The notes under the pieces were generated by a model. The model did not search any database. It was given only the letters and a program-made list of their open reading frames with translations, and was not told the DNA's origin. A DNA stretch of 64,000 nucleotides, taken from positions 26,195,956 to 26,259,955 of the forward strand of contig NC_085140.1 of NCBI RefSeq assembly GCF_024139115.2, read 5' to 3'. A program made the translations under genes and the position numbers. Source of the stretch: Armigeres subalbatus (lineage: Eukaryota > Arthropoda > Insecta > Diptera > Culicidae). Every line of letters starts with the position of its first letter. Position 1 is the stretch's first letter. This document shows, piece by piece, positions 47,083 to 59,190 of this stretch.

Positions 47083-47312
47083 GGGTCTGTCTCAATTGGA
47101 TAATTAAACTGAAATTAAACTTGAAAGTGACATTTCAATAATTATAGATTAACCCTGCTCGCAGAGCAAGATTACTTTTGACAGATATCGAATCATTTCC
47201 TATCGATGTCCTATTGGAATTGCTGGGTAGCACCAGCCATTCTTATAACGGGGTGATTTTGTAATTTTCGAACTGTCACTTTTAAGTTTAATTCTCCAAA
47301 TGAGACAGACCC
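47083..47312. mobile_element. PIF/Harbinger-type MITE
   Basis: The ends are GGGTCTGTCTCAATTGGATA and (inverted) GGGTCTGTCTCATTTGGAGA. TAA duplicated at 47080-47082 and 47313-47315. It is 230 bp and non-coding. Confidence 0.88.
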
Positions 47313-47459
47313 TAATCTGCCAAATTCATGAAAAAACAGGGGGATGGAAAATGTGCGAGTGCAAACTAACTCGCTGGCTCTGCCTTAAATCCAAGATGGT
47401 TGAATCGTGAATCTGGCAGATTGGAAAACCTAGTAGTGGGCAGGACTAGTATTTGGATT

Positions 47460-49010
47460 CTCTAGAAATGGATCAGCTGAAGACGGAGACGGTGCCTTCT
47501 TTAGTCCGTAATAAACGCAGAGCTAGCATCGCGTTTGACTATCATCTTCTAATTGACGATATCTGACAACGCATTGCTCGGATTCAGAGGCTGAATGAGA
47601 GGCTCGGGCAACGAATCAACATAGACCGACTAGAAGATCCAACTGAGATCGTTCGTTGAAGAACTTGGAACTCGGGTAGTGCATGTTCTGGAAGGTAGCA
47701 GTGTAGAAGAGAAGTGGGCGGCGAAGAATGCTTTTATCGAAACCGGCGAGGACAACTTGGGTGAGATGCGCATTAAACGAAAAGAAGGGATTACGCGGCG
47801 GAAGATTTAGGAGCATAGAGTATACAAACATTAGGAGCATAGGCTTACAAACGGGGAGGACCAGAGAAGTAAATTACGAGTCCCGTCAACGGTATGTTTA
47901 TCTGTAAGTGGGAGTCAGGCGCTGCTGCAAACAGGAAAGTCGGGCATAGGTGGACATCCTGACCGATGAAGCAAGGATGGCTCAGCATCCGGAGATTATT
48001 GCCTCAATTACTCACTGACTTGGACAGCTGAAATGTTGGTTCGAGCACTTTGAACAGCTTCTTCAAGTCTCAGCCATCCGACGCATGAAATCTAAAGAGG
48101 CCCTCAAGGTCGATCGGCTTTCGGCGGAGGTGTTCAGGGATGATCCTATTCTGTCTGTGCGAATGTTGAAGCAACTTTTATGCAATATCCGCCCCGCATC
48201 ATTCTGGAGCAGGTCAAACAGGTTGAAGTGTCCCTTTATTTGCTAAATATTCATGACTACGGAAGGCATTCATATTGTCTGAATTACGAAAATCTGTGTG
48301 GCGCCCATCAATGCAAGCGATTTACAGATAGGGTCGTATTTCACCGACCCCATTCACATAGTCGCTGATGTGAAGTAAGGACGTAATTCATCTCCACGGT
48401 TACTTCTCATCGTAATCTTGGTAGGTACGATTGACCGTGTGTCATTCCTTGAGCTGTTTGACAGTTTATTTTTGTGAAACACCTATACGCTCTTTTCTGC
48501 AGAGTGGGCTCGACAAGCTGACCGTAAGATTCTTTGGGACGTCTTACCATCAACGTCAGCAGGACCATGTGGTTGAGTATGATCGAGAACAGCCCCTCAA
48601 ACTTTGAAGTAGTCGAACGATCGAAAGATTTGAATATCTTGACAGTCTGATATCATCAGATTGCAAAATTGGGATCGACATGGAAGCACCAGTCATACCT
48701 TCGCGAGTTTTCGAAAGATTTGGAGACCCAATCGGATTGGATTGATACACGCACCAAAATTCGAATGTTTTACTCTATCGTGAAACGCACATGATGTCTA
48801 AAATTTATAATTTCGACGATAACAGTTGGATATCGTGTGCCGAGCAACCGATAAATACTAAATACCGGATAACAGTAGATGTTCGAAAGCGTGGATGGAA
48901 ATGGGTCGGCCACATATTGCAAGGGATCTTAGACGAATATAGAATATTTATGCCGATAGAGATATATGCTCGTATTTTCACTTTAAATACTCTTGGTGAC
49001 AAATGTACTG
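47460..49010 (+). mobile_element. Strongly decayed LINE of the 7.4-kb type, plus strand
   Basis: The order of recognisable pieces is: IQRLNERLGQRIN-like linker (about 47,580), RIILEQVKQVEVSLYLL and NYENLCGAHQC (48,190-48,320; compare the intact RT start at 8.5 kb), then RKRGWKWVGHILQG near 48,873-48,925 (C-terminal block). Stops and frameshifts are frequent. The pieces keep the order of a single element. Confidence 0.6.
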
Positions 49011-50597
49011 CTCAAAAAAACTCGGCCTCTTGTAATATATGTTCAGTGAGATGGAAAATGGAACAATTCCCCTAGTAGATTGTTGTTTCATAAAATAAAT
49101 TTAATATTTGTATCGGCATTATTGCCTTTTTTAGAAAAAGTGATCGGAATCGCAGATTTGCAACCATAAGTAGCCAGATTTGGTTCTAATGCCTTCTGAG
49201 AAATTCAAAGAAAGACATAGTAGTAGTCCCTAAGCGAAACTTTGAGCAACTATTTTTGTATGGAACATTTTGTATGAAAAAAATCTGAAGGGCTTGCACA
49301 TAGCCACGACCGCCCAACGTAAACTACGTGAAACAGTTTGGTGCGTTAGGAGTGTAGTCATCGTCATGCATGAATAAAACAAAGATAATTCATCAGATAA
49401 CTTATGTCACTGGTTTAGAACCAAATTTACGTGACTTAAAGTATGAAAATTGTTGGATACCGTCGTCGGAGGTGACAATGGGTCAGCGCCGTCACATTTT
49501 TAATAGAAAAAAAAGTCTTTGGGCAGCTCCCACCCTTTTTCTGTCTGCAACGTTTATTAATCGAAAGCGTTCCAACTATATATCTTGATTTGTTGAACAT
49601 CACTAGTGTAGTAATATATAGGCGAAAATAGTGGAGTATGATTATTAAATATGGAGAAATACTATTCTGAAATAAAAAAAAACTCTATAATTGATATTGG
49701 TAAAAGAAATTCGACTTATTTATTCAAAGTGCCCGTGCAAAGTGATGTCACACGATGTCTATGATCGCAATGTCAGATGATCAAAAAAAAATGATGCATC
49801 ACTAGCGTTACTGTGTCATATTTCCCAAGCAACACAAGTTGAACAAATTTGGTTGCAGTAACCCTATTGTGACTGAATCCGGTCATATAGGTATAAGTTA
49901 CTGTGATCGATGTGCAATATTTTTGCTGCTCAATGGTGTACATATAGGTACTGCTGAGTGCGTGTATCAAAATTTTGCGATTTTACGACAGATGCGAGAC
50001 GATACGCATCGGCCCCGGACCTTGAGAAGAATCTCTGCTCTGGCTATGGACAAGCGGGTGCCTTTGTCCGCTGGTAATCAGAGCATCGAGCCATCACTGG
50101 TGGAGGAATACGAGCCTTGGATCCTTGGCAGAATCTCCGCTCCAACAACGAGCAAGCGCGTGGCACCGCCCTCTGTTAGTTGGAGAGTCGAGGCATCGCT
50201 GGCGGAGAAGGGATAGTCGGATTGTCGAATACGACAAAGAAGCACGGGTCGATAAAAATCGGTCGCGACAACTAGAAATCAACAAATGCTAGCCATCCCA
50301 AGCAGCACAAGGCAAAGCATTAGTTTTTAGTAGGTTAACTTAAATTATGAATCGGAGAAAATCGATTTTTGAATGGTTGATTCAGTGTTATCTGTTTAGA
50401 TGTAAGCTAAATAAATGAAATGAATTATTCACAGTATTCTAATTGCATTGTGAATGCTCAAAATTATGTGTAAAATTTTATCAAATTTAGGCGAGACAAA
50501 GTTTGCCGGGTCAGCTAGTTGTTTATACATGTCGAGGGTCATATTTGAAACTGAATTGAAGCGATGCTCAATTTTGCTAGCACAGAGAAAAACCTGA
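49011..50597. other. No gene; imperfect ~100-bp duplication and Helitron-like end
   Basis: At 50,020-50,214 two tandem segments of about 100 bp share the order AGAATCTC(T/C)GCTC … AAGCG(G/C)GTG … GC(A/T)TCG. The run ending GCCGGGTCAGCTAGT at 50,519 resembles the CTAG(T) 3' terminus of Helitrons, with no 5' end identified. The frame 49839-50216 has no domain. Confidence 0.35.
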
Positions 50598-50730
50598 TTA
50601 ATACACCTAGCGGTAGTGGTTCGTTTCTTGTGCATTAGACATAATAAAAAAAATTGTGAAAGTGAAAAGTGCTAAGCTCATTTCTTAGGTGTTTAAAAAA
50701 AACGCGGTCCTGACATCCATAACTTACAAC

Positions 50731-51016
50731 GCTTCTTCTTCTTCTTTATTGGCATTACATCCCCACCTGGGACATTGTCGCCTCACATCTATGTGCATTA
50801 AGCTCTTTAACAGTTATTAACTGCGAGGTTTTTAAGCCAGGTTACCATTTTTGCATTTGTTTATGAGGCTAACACGATGATACTTTTATGCCCAGAGAAG
50901 TTGAAAAAAATTCCAACCCGAACATTTCCTAGACCGAACCGGGAATCGAACCCCGCTACCCTCAGCATAGTCTGGCTTTATAGCCGAGCATCGTACCGCA
51001 GAGCTAAGAAGGGTCC
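50731..51016 (-). mobile_element. Feilai-like SINE, diverged
   Basis: A minus-strand copy with the triplet tail (CTTCTTCTTCTTC) at 50,731, the body, and a mutated B box (GGGAATCGAACCCC on this strand) near 50,939. It is more diverged than the other copies and no clear duplication was found. Confidence 0.85.
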
Positions 51017-51542
51017 CTACTGATAACGCTACCAGCCCTGTACAATAGTAACACGCGTGTCGAGCCCACTGCAGGGCCTACTGCGATAGTGCAAGGGACT
51101 AATCGGCTGAAGGAGAAATCACCGGCTACTGCGGTGTCCGCGCAACGTTTCAAAACAAAATGCCTTTTAATCATAAAACCATGTTGCATGCGACGAACTT
51201 CTCCGGTCCGGGTGTTGCATTTTCATTTTCCATGATCTCGTTCAAGGGCCGTCCGTTCCGATGCAAGGCATGTGCCGGTGAAAATCAATGTTTATCGCAA
51301 GAGCGAAACATTTTGCACATGCTTCAAAAGTAAAAAGGCTTTCTTGGTATGGTTCAGTTGGGGGTTGGTTGGAAAAACAACTGAAAGACGAAATGACACG
51401 CTCTATTGATCATAAAAGATGTAAAAGTTGAACGGAAAGGCGGGTTGCGTAGATGAAGTAGAAAAGCAAATTTGATTACCTACTAGCAAAAAACTGAAGT
51501 CATAAATGATTAATACTTTTTTTTTTCTTTTCTCAATTTCAG
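51017..51542 (+). other. Intron or upstream region ending in a splice acceptor
   Basis: No frame of note. The last bases are a strong pyrimidine tract (TTTTTTTTTTCTTTTCTCAA) followed by TTTCAG at 51,537-51,542. The following exon (from 51,543) contains the start codon of the secreted-protein gene, so this is the 3' end of an intron. Confidence 0.7.
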
Positions 51543-51567
51543 GGAAAGGGACGTACGTTCAAGGAGA

Positions 51568-54500
51568 ATGGCGATAGATGTCGCCAAAAAATGTTGGGTT
51601 TCAGCATTTACATTAGTGCTTAGCCTGACAAGTTCTAGTGCAGGCGAACGATGGTCTCGGCAACTGACAGACTACAGTAACGTTCAAGGCAATGATTGGA
51701 TTCCGCTATCGCGACCCGGAGATCGACAGGCAGGTGCTAAAGTACTGAATTATTTTGACAGCACTGGTTTTTTAGGGACCGATAACAATGCTCAACCCCA
51801 GCACCAACAGTTCTCCTACGTGAATCAGCCGTTCGGAGCTCAGTCCAGTCGCGTAGTATTCCCACCACCACCGGTGGCACAGCCCCTTCAACAGGAACTA
51901 GAAACAGCTTTCAACACGCCCTTCGGAAGTCATCAATCATTCATCCAACATACACCATTCGGAGGGGTGCAGACTATTCAGAGACACCCTCTGCCACCAT
52001 TTAGCCCTCAGTTACCGAAAGAAAATCTTGTTCAAGAAAAGCCATCCCTGGTGGAGCATCAATTCCAATTTCCTTCTCAAACCCAACCTCAGACGACGCA
52101 TCTGCGACAGCCATCGGCTGGCAACCTCCAAGCCCAACCTACCGGTGGAGTGTCGCAAGAAGAAGTTCAACTGCTCTACGTCCCTGTAGAAACCCTTTAC
52201 AACCAAAAGCCAGCTTCGGAGAGCACTCGCTACAATGCCTTGCCACAACCTGTCAGCGCATCTATCATCAATGACTTCTACACCGCAGCAACGACTACTC
52301 CTAAACCACGAACTACGAGTACTCCATATACTACAAAAGCCACACCAAGTGCAGCCTTAGTCAGCAAACCTAAACCCAACCAACCTCCACTAGCTATGTT
52401 TATGTACAACGATGACAAACAATCCAAGCTTTCGGTCTCTGATGCCTTATCAAACCTGAAAAATGTCAACAATATTGCCGTATTGGACAGTCTGAGTAAA
52501 AACTTGCCCAAAGTGTTCATCGGACCATCGGGTCTCGCTCCACCCAAAGGATACTCCAAATTCGAGTTGCCATATCTCTCCAGCATTGATCAAACTCGAC
52601 TCAGTGCAAAACCCGGAGACCTTCCCTTCTTTGTAGCTCCTCAAAGTTATAAAACCCCTGGTGGGTTCTCTAAAATTCCGCTCCCTGCACCACACGTTGG
52701 ATCTGTTATTGTACAGCAACCTTTAATTCAGTCTAACTACTTCCGACAGCCAGACAACATCGAATACTATCAACCGTCTACGCTGAAATTTACCGATGTC
52801 ACCACCAAATCACCAATTACATTGCCTGTTAGCAAACCCCAGTACGATTCGGATCACTATACTTCCCCCACCTCAAAACCCACCACCGACCGTAGCAACT
52901 ACAGTCGGGGAAATACGCAAACCCCTCAGGAAAGCTATCGTCAGCCCCAAACAGAACGAGCTCTTTTCTCTCACTCACCTTTCAATAGCGTCAACAATCT
53001 TCCAAACCGACACATTGTCAACGAAGAGTACTTCAACTTAGCAAAAACCAAGAAGCCTACCACCCCCGCCCCAACTCAAAGCTACAGTCCCAAAACTTAC
53101 AAACCTTTCGATTTTAAGCCCATCCCAGAACAAAAAATCCCGCTGTATCCCGAAAATGACGACTTTACTACGGCTAAAACTACCACAACCACAGAAAAAC
53201 CGCAAACTTCTCGTCAAGAAGAGAACCGAATGAAGTCCTACTTTAAGGAGGAAAACTTCCGCAATCGACGACCATACACTCAGTCCACCGTCTCTACACC
53301 ATATGAAGATCAGGAAGTGACGCAATCTCTTCGTGGCAGTAACGAAAATGAAGGAAACTTCGTTCACAAGTTCAAACTGGTAGACTCCGTTCGACCACAA
53401 ACTACCCCAGCAACAAAATCGGTGGTCGACAACGCTTTCCTCGATTTCTTCCAACAAGATAATCATGAAATGCTCAAAACCGTTGTATCAAATCAACCCT
53501 CCAATGGAGCTCAACAGATTATCCGTAACAATTATTTCTCACAAAATACCCACGACGAGCCTCAAAAGCAGAAATTTGTCAGCACGTATTATGTTCCAAC
53601 AACTACATCTACTACTTTGAGGACAACTACCCCAACACCTGCTACTACAGCAGAAGACACTTTCTTCAAAGAATTCGAAGAAAAAAGCAAGAAATACGAA
53701 CCAGAGCACACCAGGTTCCCACAAACTCGCCTACAAAACCAAGAACCGTTCCTGACCCGTTTCACTGATACTTCCTACACAAACAAGTATAAATACGAAA
53801 CGAATACTGATGATGTGAACTATCCAGTCGAAGTCGTCACAACTCAGGAACCAGCGAGGCACGAAACTTCCAACGACGTTACTGTTCCCCCCTCTGAGCA
53901 ATCGTACAGTATCCCATCAGAACTGCCGCCGATAAGCGCAAACCTACCAGGTTTAGTGAACTCCCTTATGGAAGACGAATGGCCTCACAAAAAGGGAGAA
54001 CAAGACACTCCCTTGCCAACCACGACCAAAGGACACTTCCGTAAGCAGATCCATCGCACCACTCAAGCCACTACAACGCCAGAACCATACTCGTCGGAAG
54101 TCACAACCCGCCGAACTAGAGGCCGACGTCCCACAGTTGCTAGCTCCTCTAGCCACGAGTCGGTAGGTCCCACCCGAGGCACCACCATAAACCGAAGCCG
54201 ATCCCGATACGTCCCGGCTGATGGCGAAAACTCCAGTAGTGGTAGATCAAGAACCAGAAGTCGTATCAGTAGTAGTTCCTCACGCAATGCAAAGGAAGAA
54301 GAAAACCTGGAATACCAGCGGGACGTCCTGAAACAGAACTATCCAGTAATTCGACCAACTTCGGGATCTTCAACAAGCACTACAACGACACCACCACCAC
54401 CACCAACTACCACTACCACCACAACTCACGCCACTACCATTCCGGTGACCTATCAACAAATCTACGAACAACAAACGGAACGATTGAGTCCTTACTACTC

Positions 54501-55901
54501 AACGCCTGAACCACAGAGCTACCCCGAAGAACAAGCGAAAACCGAAGAAATTTCCATCCCCCGAAAAGAGGCAATCTACACCGAAAACTACTACGAGCCC
54601 GAAGTGACTACCACGATCCCACATACCACCTACAGACAACAATACAGCCCCGTGCCGAATCCGGAAGAAATCGACGACGAATCTGTACGCGTGCTACCGG
54701 TAGATCATCCAATTGAACCAAAGCGCGCGAAGCCTGTTGAAATCCAGCGTGAACAACCAGCTGCCGTCACCCATACACAATCGCCACGAAGACAACCGGC
54801 CCGGACACCTTCCTACCAGCTTCCGGAAGAACACACCGTCCCGGTAACTCCCTCGTATAACAGCCATGAAGACGAAATGGAAATACAGAAAGTAGAAATC
54901 ACCCCACGACCCAGAAGACCGCTATCCCGGCAACCAGTATACTCGCCCAGAACAACGGCCCATACGGAGCGACCGACCACGGAACGTACCACGACCGAAC
55001 TGCCCCCGTCATCAGCCTCGTCCAGAGGGTCATCTGTCCAGCGTCGTCCAGCGTTCGTACGACGACCGGCTAGACCGCTGTACACGACGACCCCTGCTCC
55101 GACGACAACCTACTCCAGCCGAGGCGTGTCCACCGGCGACGACGAACTACCAACGCAAGGATCTTATACCGTGAGTTTTAATTGAACCCGCTTCGAAAAA
55201 AAAGTTTTACTGCCTTTATTGTTTCAGGTGCGTCCCAAGAGTCGCCAGGACGTCCTCCGCGGAAGAACCCGACGGCCAGTGACGACGACCGTAGCTACCA
55301 CTACCCCCGCTTCTCCAGAGCCTCCGATTACTAGAGGGTTTGCGAGAAATAAGGATCTTAGAAGGGTGTCTCCGACTATTCGATCAAGACAAGAAGTATT
55401 CCACTTGTAAGGGTTTAATCCCCTACCATTAACCTCCCGAATTTCCTATCATTTATCCATTCCACGTAGCCAAGAGAACGCGAACGTGACCAACGCGACC
55501 AACCTGCTGAAACAACGACAACTCATCCACCAAGATTCCGCATCCGAGAGCGAACACGCTTCAACCTGCAACCGCAGGAATCGCAATGGTCGACCAAGCT
55601 GACACAGAACTCATTCCAACCAGTGCAGAGCATTGAGTCGCGCAGCAAAAACTACGATGGCGAGAGAACCAGTAGCGAGCCGGAACCGGAAATTGTGACC
55701 GCCAGTGCTCTGGTACAGGAGCCGCAGGAAGACGTTCGGCTGGTTAGCGTGTCGGCCAACATGGGAGGAGCTCCTACGGCGCAAGCGGAATCCGAAGTGC
55801 ACCGTGGCAGCAGTAACGACGGCAGTGAAGTAGTATTGAAGGAAGTGGCACTTAGCCAGGAGCCGCCGCAAGCTGACGAAAACGAGGAGAATAGGTTGTA
55901 G
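51568..55901 (+). CDS. Secreted Pro/Thr/Ser/Gln-rich protein, three coding exons (~1,402 aa)
   Basis: Exons: 51,568-55,170; 55,228-55,406; 55,475-55,901. Exon 1 ends ACC|GTGAGT (phase 0) and exon 2 starts after TTTCAG. Exon 2 ends CTT|GTAAGG in phase 2 and joins best to the AG at 55,473-55,474. The AG at 55,468-55,469 would need a weaker donor at 55,396. The ATG has a good context (A at -3, G at +4), and residues 1-26 form a signal peptide (KKCWVSAFTLVLSLTSSSAG). Residues 70-220 are Gln/Pro/Phe-rich. Residues about 277-382 look like a conserved block, with GLAPPKGYSKFELPYL and FFVAPQSYKTPGGFSKIPL. About 840-915 is Arg/Ser-rich and about 934-962 Thr/Pro-rich. No enzyme domain, Cys array or membrane segment is visible, so an extracellular-matrix or cuticle-related role is only a guess. 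The family is not recognised. GC content and codon regularity stand out from the flanks. Confidence 0.8.
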
Positions 55902-56269
55902 AGAAGTATTTTCACACTGCATTATCCATTACAGACACTTATCGTTTAAAGCATTTTGTACTGAACCAATATGACAAGTCGGACAAGGTCGATAGATTCG
56001 ACTATTGACGATCTAAACTAAGGTTTTGAATACTTGAATCGACATTTGTGCTCTCGTATCACTTCAAGGTGAGAGTTGGGTGCGTACTTTTATTTAGATA
56101 CTTGCTTTACGTACCCGGCTTTGTTCGTTGCAAGAAGATTATTTTTAGGACGAGTTGCACGTTTATTCAACGAGGCTTGCCGAGTTGGATAAATACTACG
56201 AGTGCTGAAAATAGGGTTTTGCAACGATCAATATGGTAAATCAGCCTAACATACTTCTCATAATAGTTT
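55902..56269 (+). other. Probable 3' untranslated region
   Basis: AT-rich sequence after the TAG at 55,899-55,901, without further frame continuity. It runs up to a poly(A) signal. The segment around 56,140-56,220 (GAGGCTTGCCGAGTTGGATA) looks repeat-derived. Confidence 0.45.
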
Positions 56270-56274
56270 TTGCA

Positions 56275-56280
56275 AATAAA
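56275..56280 (+). terminator. Candidate poly(A) signal AATAAA
   Basis: Canonical AATAAA about 375 bp after the stop codon. It lies at the start of the inverted-repeat element 56,270-57,066, so a transposon may supply the 3' end of the gene. Confidence 0.4.
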
Positions 56281-56627
56281 ATATGTTTCTGCAAAGAACA
56301 ATCAGATTTCATATAATCGTGCTACATTGCATAGCACAACAGACCATAAATCGATAGATGACCCTGCTTTTGGAGAATTTTGATGTCATGTCCATCAATT
56401 TATTTCATTTAATATATAAGGCAGAGAAATCACTATTTGAACACCTATCCAAGCTAATTGAGCAAAATGCAGTCATGTAGCTACTGTTCCAATGTTGGTT
56501 TTCCATTATAGCACCCAAATCAGTGCCATAATGGATTTTTTGCAATTCCTGATCATAATACCTGGTTTACAGTTGGCGTTTGAGTGATAAAACGTGATAA
56601 ACGAGTGATAAGTCGAGTCAAGTACGA

Positions 56628-56673
56628 GACACTGAAGACGACCACACAGTTGTGGTCGAAATACGTATCTGCA
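56628..56673 (+). ncRNA. Hammerhead-ribozyme-like motif (solo PLE terminus)
   Basis: The core CTGAAGA (56,632-56,638) is followed by one extra C, then stem II GACCACA/TGTGGTC (7 bp, loop CAGT), then GAAA (56,658-56,661) and TACGTATC. Stem II is the strongest of all copies. Stem I (GACA against TGCA) is broken by one mismatch, so this copy may be catalytically weak. The core differs from the textbook hammerhead by the extra base after CUGANGA. Confidence 0.55.
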
Positions 56674-57302
56674 AAGATAACGAAAATTAACTGGTGGAAT
56701 TAAATGGAGAGTACTTAATTCGTCTTAGACGGTTGGCCTACTTTTCCATACCAATGACATGGGTGCTTTAATGAACATTATGCAACTCAAATGGGTTGCA
56801 TAAAATCCATTATAGTACTCATTTGGGTGCTATAATGGAAAACCAGCATTAAAACAATAGTTACATGACCACATTTAGCTAAATTGGCTTGGGTGAATGT
56901 TCAAATAGTGTATTCTTTGTGTCACGTAATAAATGAAATAATTTTATGGGCATGACATCCAATTTTCCAAAGGCAGGTTTATCTATCGCTTTATGGTCTG
57001 TCGAACACACAATGGGGCACGATAATATGGAATCTGTTTGTTTTCTGCAGCAACATGATTTTTTGGTAAGATTGGTCATGTTAAGTGAATAAAATTGTAC
57101 CATTGTGGTACAGATTTATCATATTTAAACCCATTTTTTGTCATTGCAAAAAATAGCGTGTGCAACCCTTCCTTCCTTAGAAGGGTTGATTGCAAAAATG
57201 GTTTGATAAGAAAATTATTTTGAGCTTTTTAGTGGAATGTTTTCACCTGTCATAAGACGAGTTTATACCATCCCATTGAATTCCACCACTTAATTGTATC
57301 TT

Positions 57303-57348
57303 GACAGATACGTATTTCGACCTCAACAGTAAGGCCGTCTTCAGTGTC
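57303..57348 (-). ncRNA. Hammerhead-ribozyme-like motif at the left PLE end
   Basis: The minus strand reads GACA, CTGAAGA, C, GGCC … GGTC, GAAA, TACGTATC, TGTC. Stem I is GACA/TGTC (4 bp), stem II GGCC/GGTC with one G-U pair, stem III the self-complementary UACGUA without a real loop. The predicted cleavage is after the C of AUC. It mirrors the motif at 60,818-60,863. Hammerheads in Penelope terminal repeats are an established observation in other animals. Confidence 0.65.
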
Positions 57349-57470
57349 TCGTACTTGACTCGACTTGAAGAAAATGATCGCAGCTTACACTATTTATACT
57401 ATGCGTAGGTATAATAATTTATCTAGGTACTAATCTTACTACGGTGCTTATTTCTACTCGCTTGATGCGC

Positions 57471-59190
57471 TTAATGCTTAGGTATAACCTTGAAGAGCCA
57501 GGAGCTACCATTTCCTTGATCTTTATTCAACAACCGCGTTTGTACCTGTCGGTAGATTTCCAAGCTCTCAGCAACATCAAGTTTCCACGGAGAAGAGACA
57601 TTTCTTAAAATTTTAATGTTTGATGTCGTAATTGAATGATTTTCCTGATATACATGTTCAGCTACCTTAGACCTAAACTCATAATTTAATCCCTTATCAG
57701 TTTCCCTCTTAGCCTTACTTACTTCTGCAATATGTTCCTTGAACCTTACATCTAACGATCTTTTTGTTTGACCTACATATACTTTATCACACTGTGAACA
57801 ATTAATTTGATAAACCCCGGCCTTATTTAACATTTCTACTCTATCCTTTGTGGAGCCCAACAGTGTCTTCAGTTGATTGCTTCTGCTGGAGAATACTAAA
57901 TCGATGCCGAATTTCCTCAGTCGATGGCGTAGCTGGTGGGTGATGTGTCGATCATAGGGGACCGATACCCTCTTCAGCGGTTCATCGATCGGTGTTAGTG
58001 TTGTCAGTTCGTTTTTCCGTAGGTTCCTCTGCTTCTTGTTGATGATTGCTTGTATTGTTCTTTCCTTGTATCCATTGATCCTCGCTGTTTCCAAGATGTG
58101 TTGTAGCTCCTTCGTTTTTCCTTCTTCGCTCAGGGGAATCGTCTGCATCCTGTGGATCATGTGATGAAAAGCTGTCATTTTGTGCTGATGCGAATGATTT
58201 GATGTGTATGGGATGACTCTCATGGTGTTGGTGGGCTTCCTGTAGATTTCGAAGTCTAATGTTGCATTTGTTCCCTTGATAACCAGTAGATCCAAGAAAG
58301 GTAATTTACCTTCCTTTTCCTCCTCGTGGGTGAATTTGATGTCTTTATGCACGTTGTTTATCGCTTCCAAAATCCTGGGTAGATCTTTTCGGTTGATGAT
58401 GCTGAAAATGTCGTCCACGTATCTCCACCATTTCTCGGGTAGTACTCCTTGTTCCTCTAGGTTGTCCTCCAAATTCGCCATGAATAATTCGCACAAAAAC
58501 GGTGATAGCGGATTTCCCATAGGTGCACCCTTCGTTTGTTTGTAGAAGCTTCCACGGAATGTAAAGTAGTTCTCATTCATGCATAATCTTGCAAGCTTGA
58601 GATACATCTTTACCTTTCCTCGCCATGTTGTATCCGTCCGTTGTCCTAGTAGCCAATCCTCCAAAGGTTCAGGGCCTCCTTCACGGGAACGGTTGGGAAC
58701 AATGCCGCTACGTCGAATGATACCATGATGTCCTCTTCTCCGATGTTTCCTGATTCCAATATCCTCTTGGTGAACTCCTGGGTGTTTACAACTGATCTGC
58801 TGGGGAACGGCTTCGGCATACTCTGGAACTCCTTGACTAACCACTTGGCCAAGTTTTGTGTGGGGATCCCACTGATGAAACTATTTCTCGCATCTCTGTA
58901 CCTGGCTTATGTATCTTTGGTAGTCCTTTGATCCTTGGTAACACAGGGTTCGTCATTTTAACGCGGGCTTCTCCGATGATCGTCTTGCATTCCTTTATCG
59001 TTTTATCCGTAAGTCGGATTAGTCCGGGTAGTGGGTCCACTCTCAAATGCCTGTATGGTCCTCCGTTGATTTTTGTCGTCATCTGTTCATCGTAGTCCTC
59101 TTTGTCCATTATCACCACTGCGTTTCCTTTGTCCGCCTTCATGTAGTAAACTGGTTTCTCCTTTAACTCCTTTAAAATCCTCCTCTCGTC
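57471..59190 (-). pseudogene. Penelope-like RT with GIY-YIG endonuclease, minus copy
   Basis: The frame opens at the junction and reads VYYMKADKGNAVVIMDK, the conserved PLE block upstream of the RT. Then come LPKIHKPG, the RT core with GAPMGNPLSPFLCEL, the catalytic YVDD (58,410-58,421), KLPFLDLLV, and a C-terminal GIY-YIG nuclease with GVYQINC and YVGQTKRSLDVRF (about 57,820-57,740). Penelope proteins use this combination for target-primed reverse transcription. Two 1-nt deletions in homopolymers relative to the plus copy (a C run near 58,862 and a T run near 58,665) break the frame. From 58,844 down to 57,471 one frame covers the RT catalytic box and the nuclease. Confidence 0.9.

Larger units (their letters stand above)
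56270..57066. mobile_element. Long-armed inverted-repeat element interrupted by a PLE terminus
   Basis: The left arm (about 56,270-56,545) and the right arm (about 56,800-57,066) are diverged inverted copies: GGTTTTCCATTATAGCACCC on the left against GGGTGCTATAATGGAAAACC on the right, and CAGATTTCATATAATCGTGC against an inverted counterpart. The middle (about 56,590-56,765) is a Penelope-like terminal repeat. Exact ends and duplication are not clear. Confidence 0.6.

Noticed and set aside
49839..50216. 125-codon plus-strand frame
   Set aside because: It spans an imperfect tandem duplication, has no domain and no splice or start context.
52012..55085. Several minus-strand frames of 60-140 codons opposite the large gene
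   Set aside because: They are antisense shadows of the Pro/Thr-rich coding sequence.
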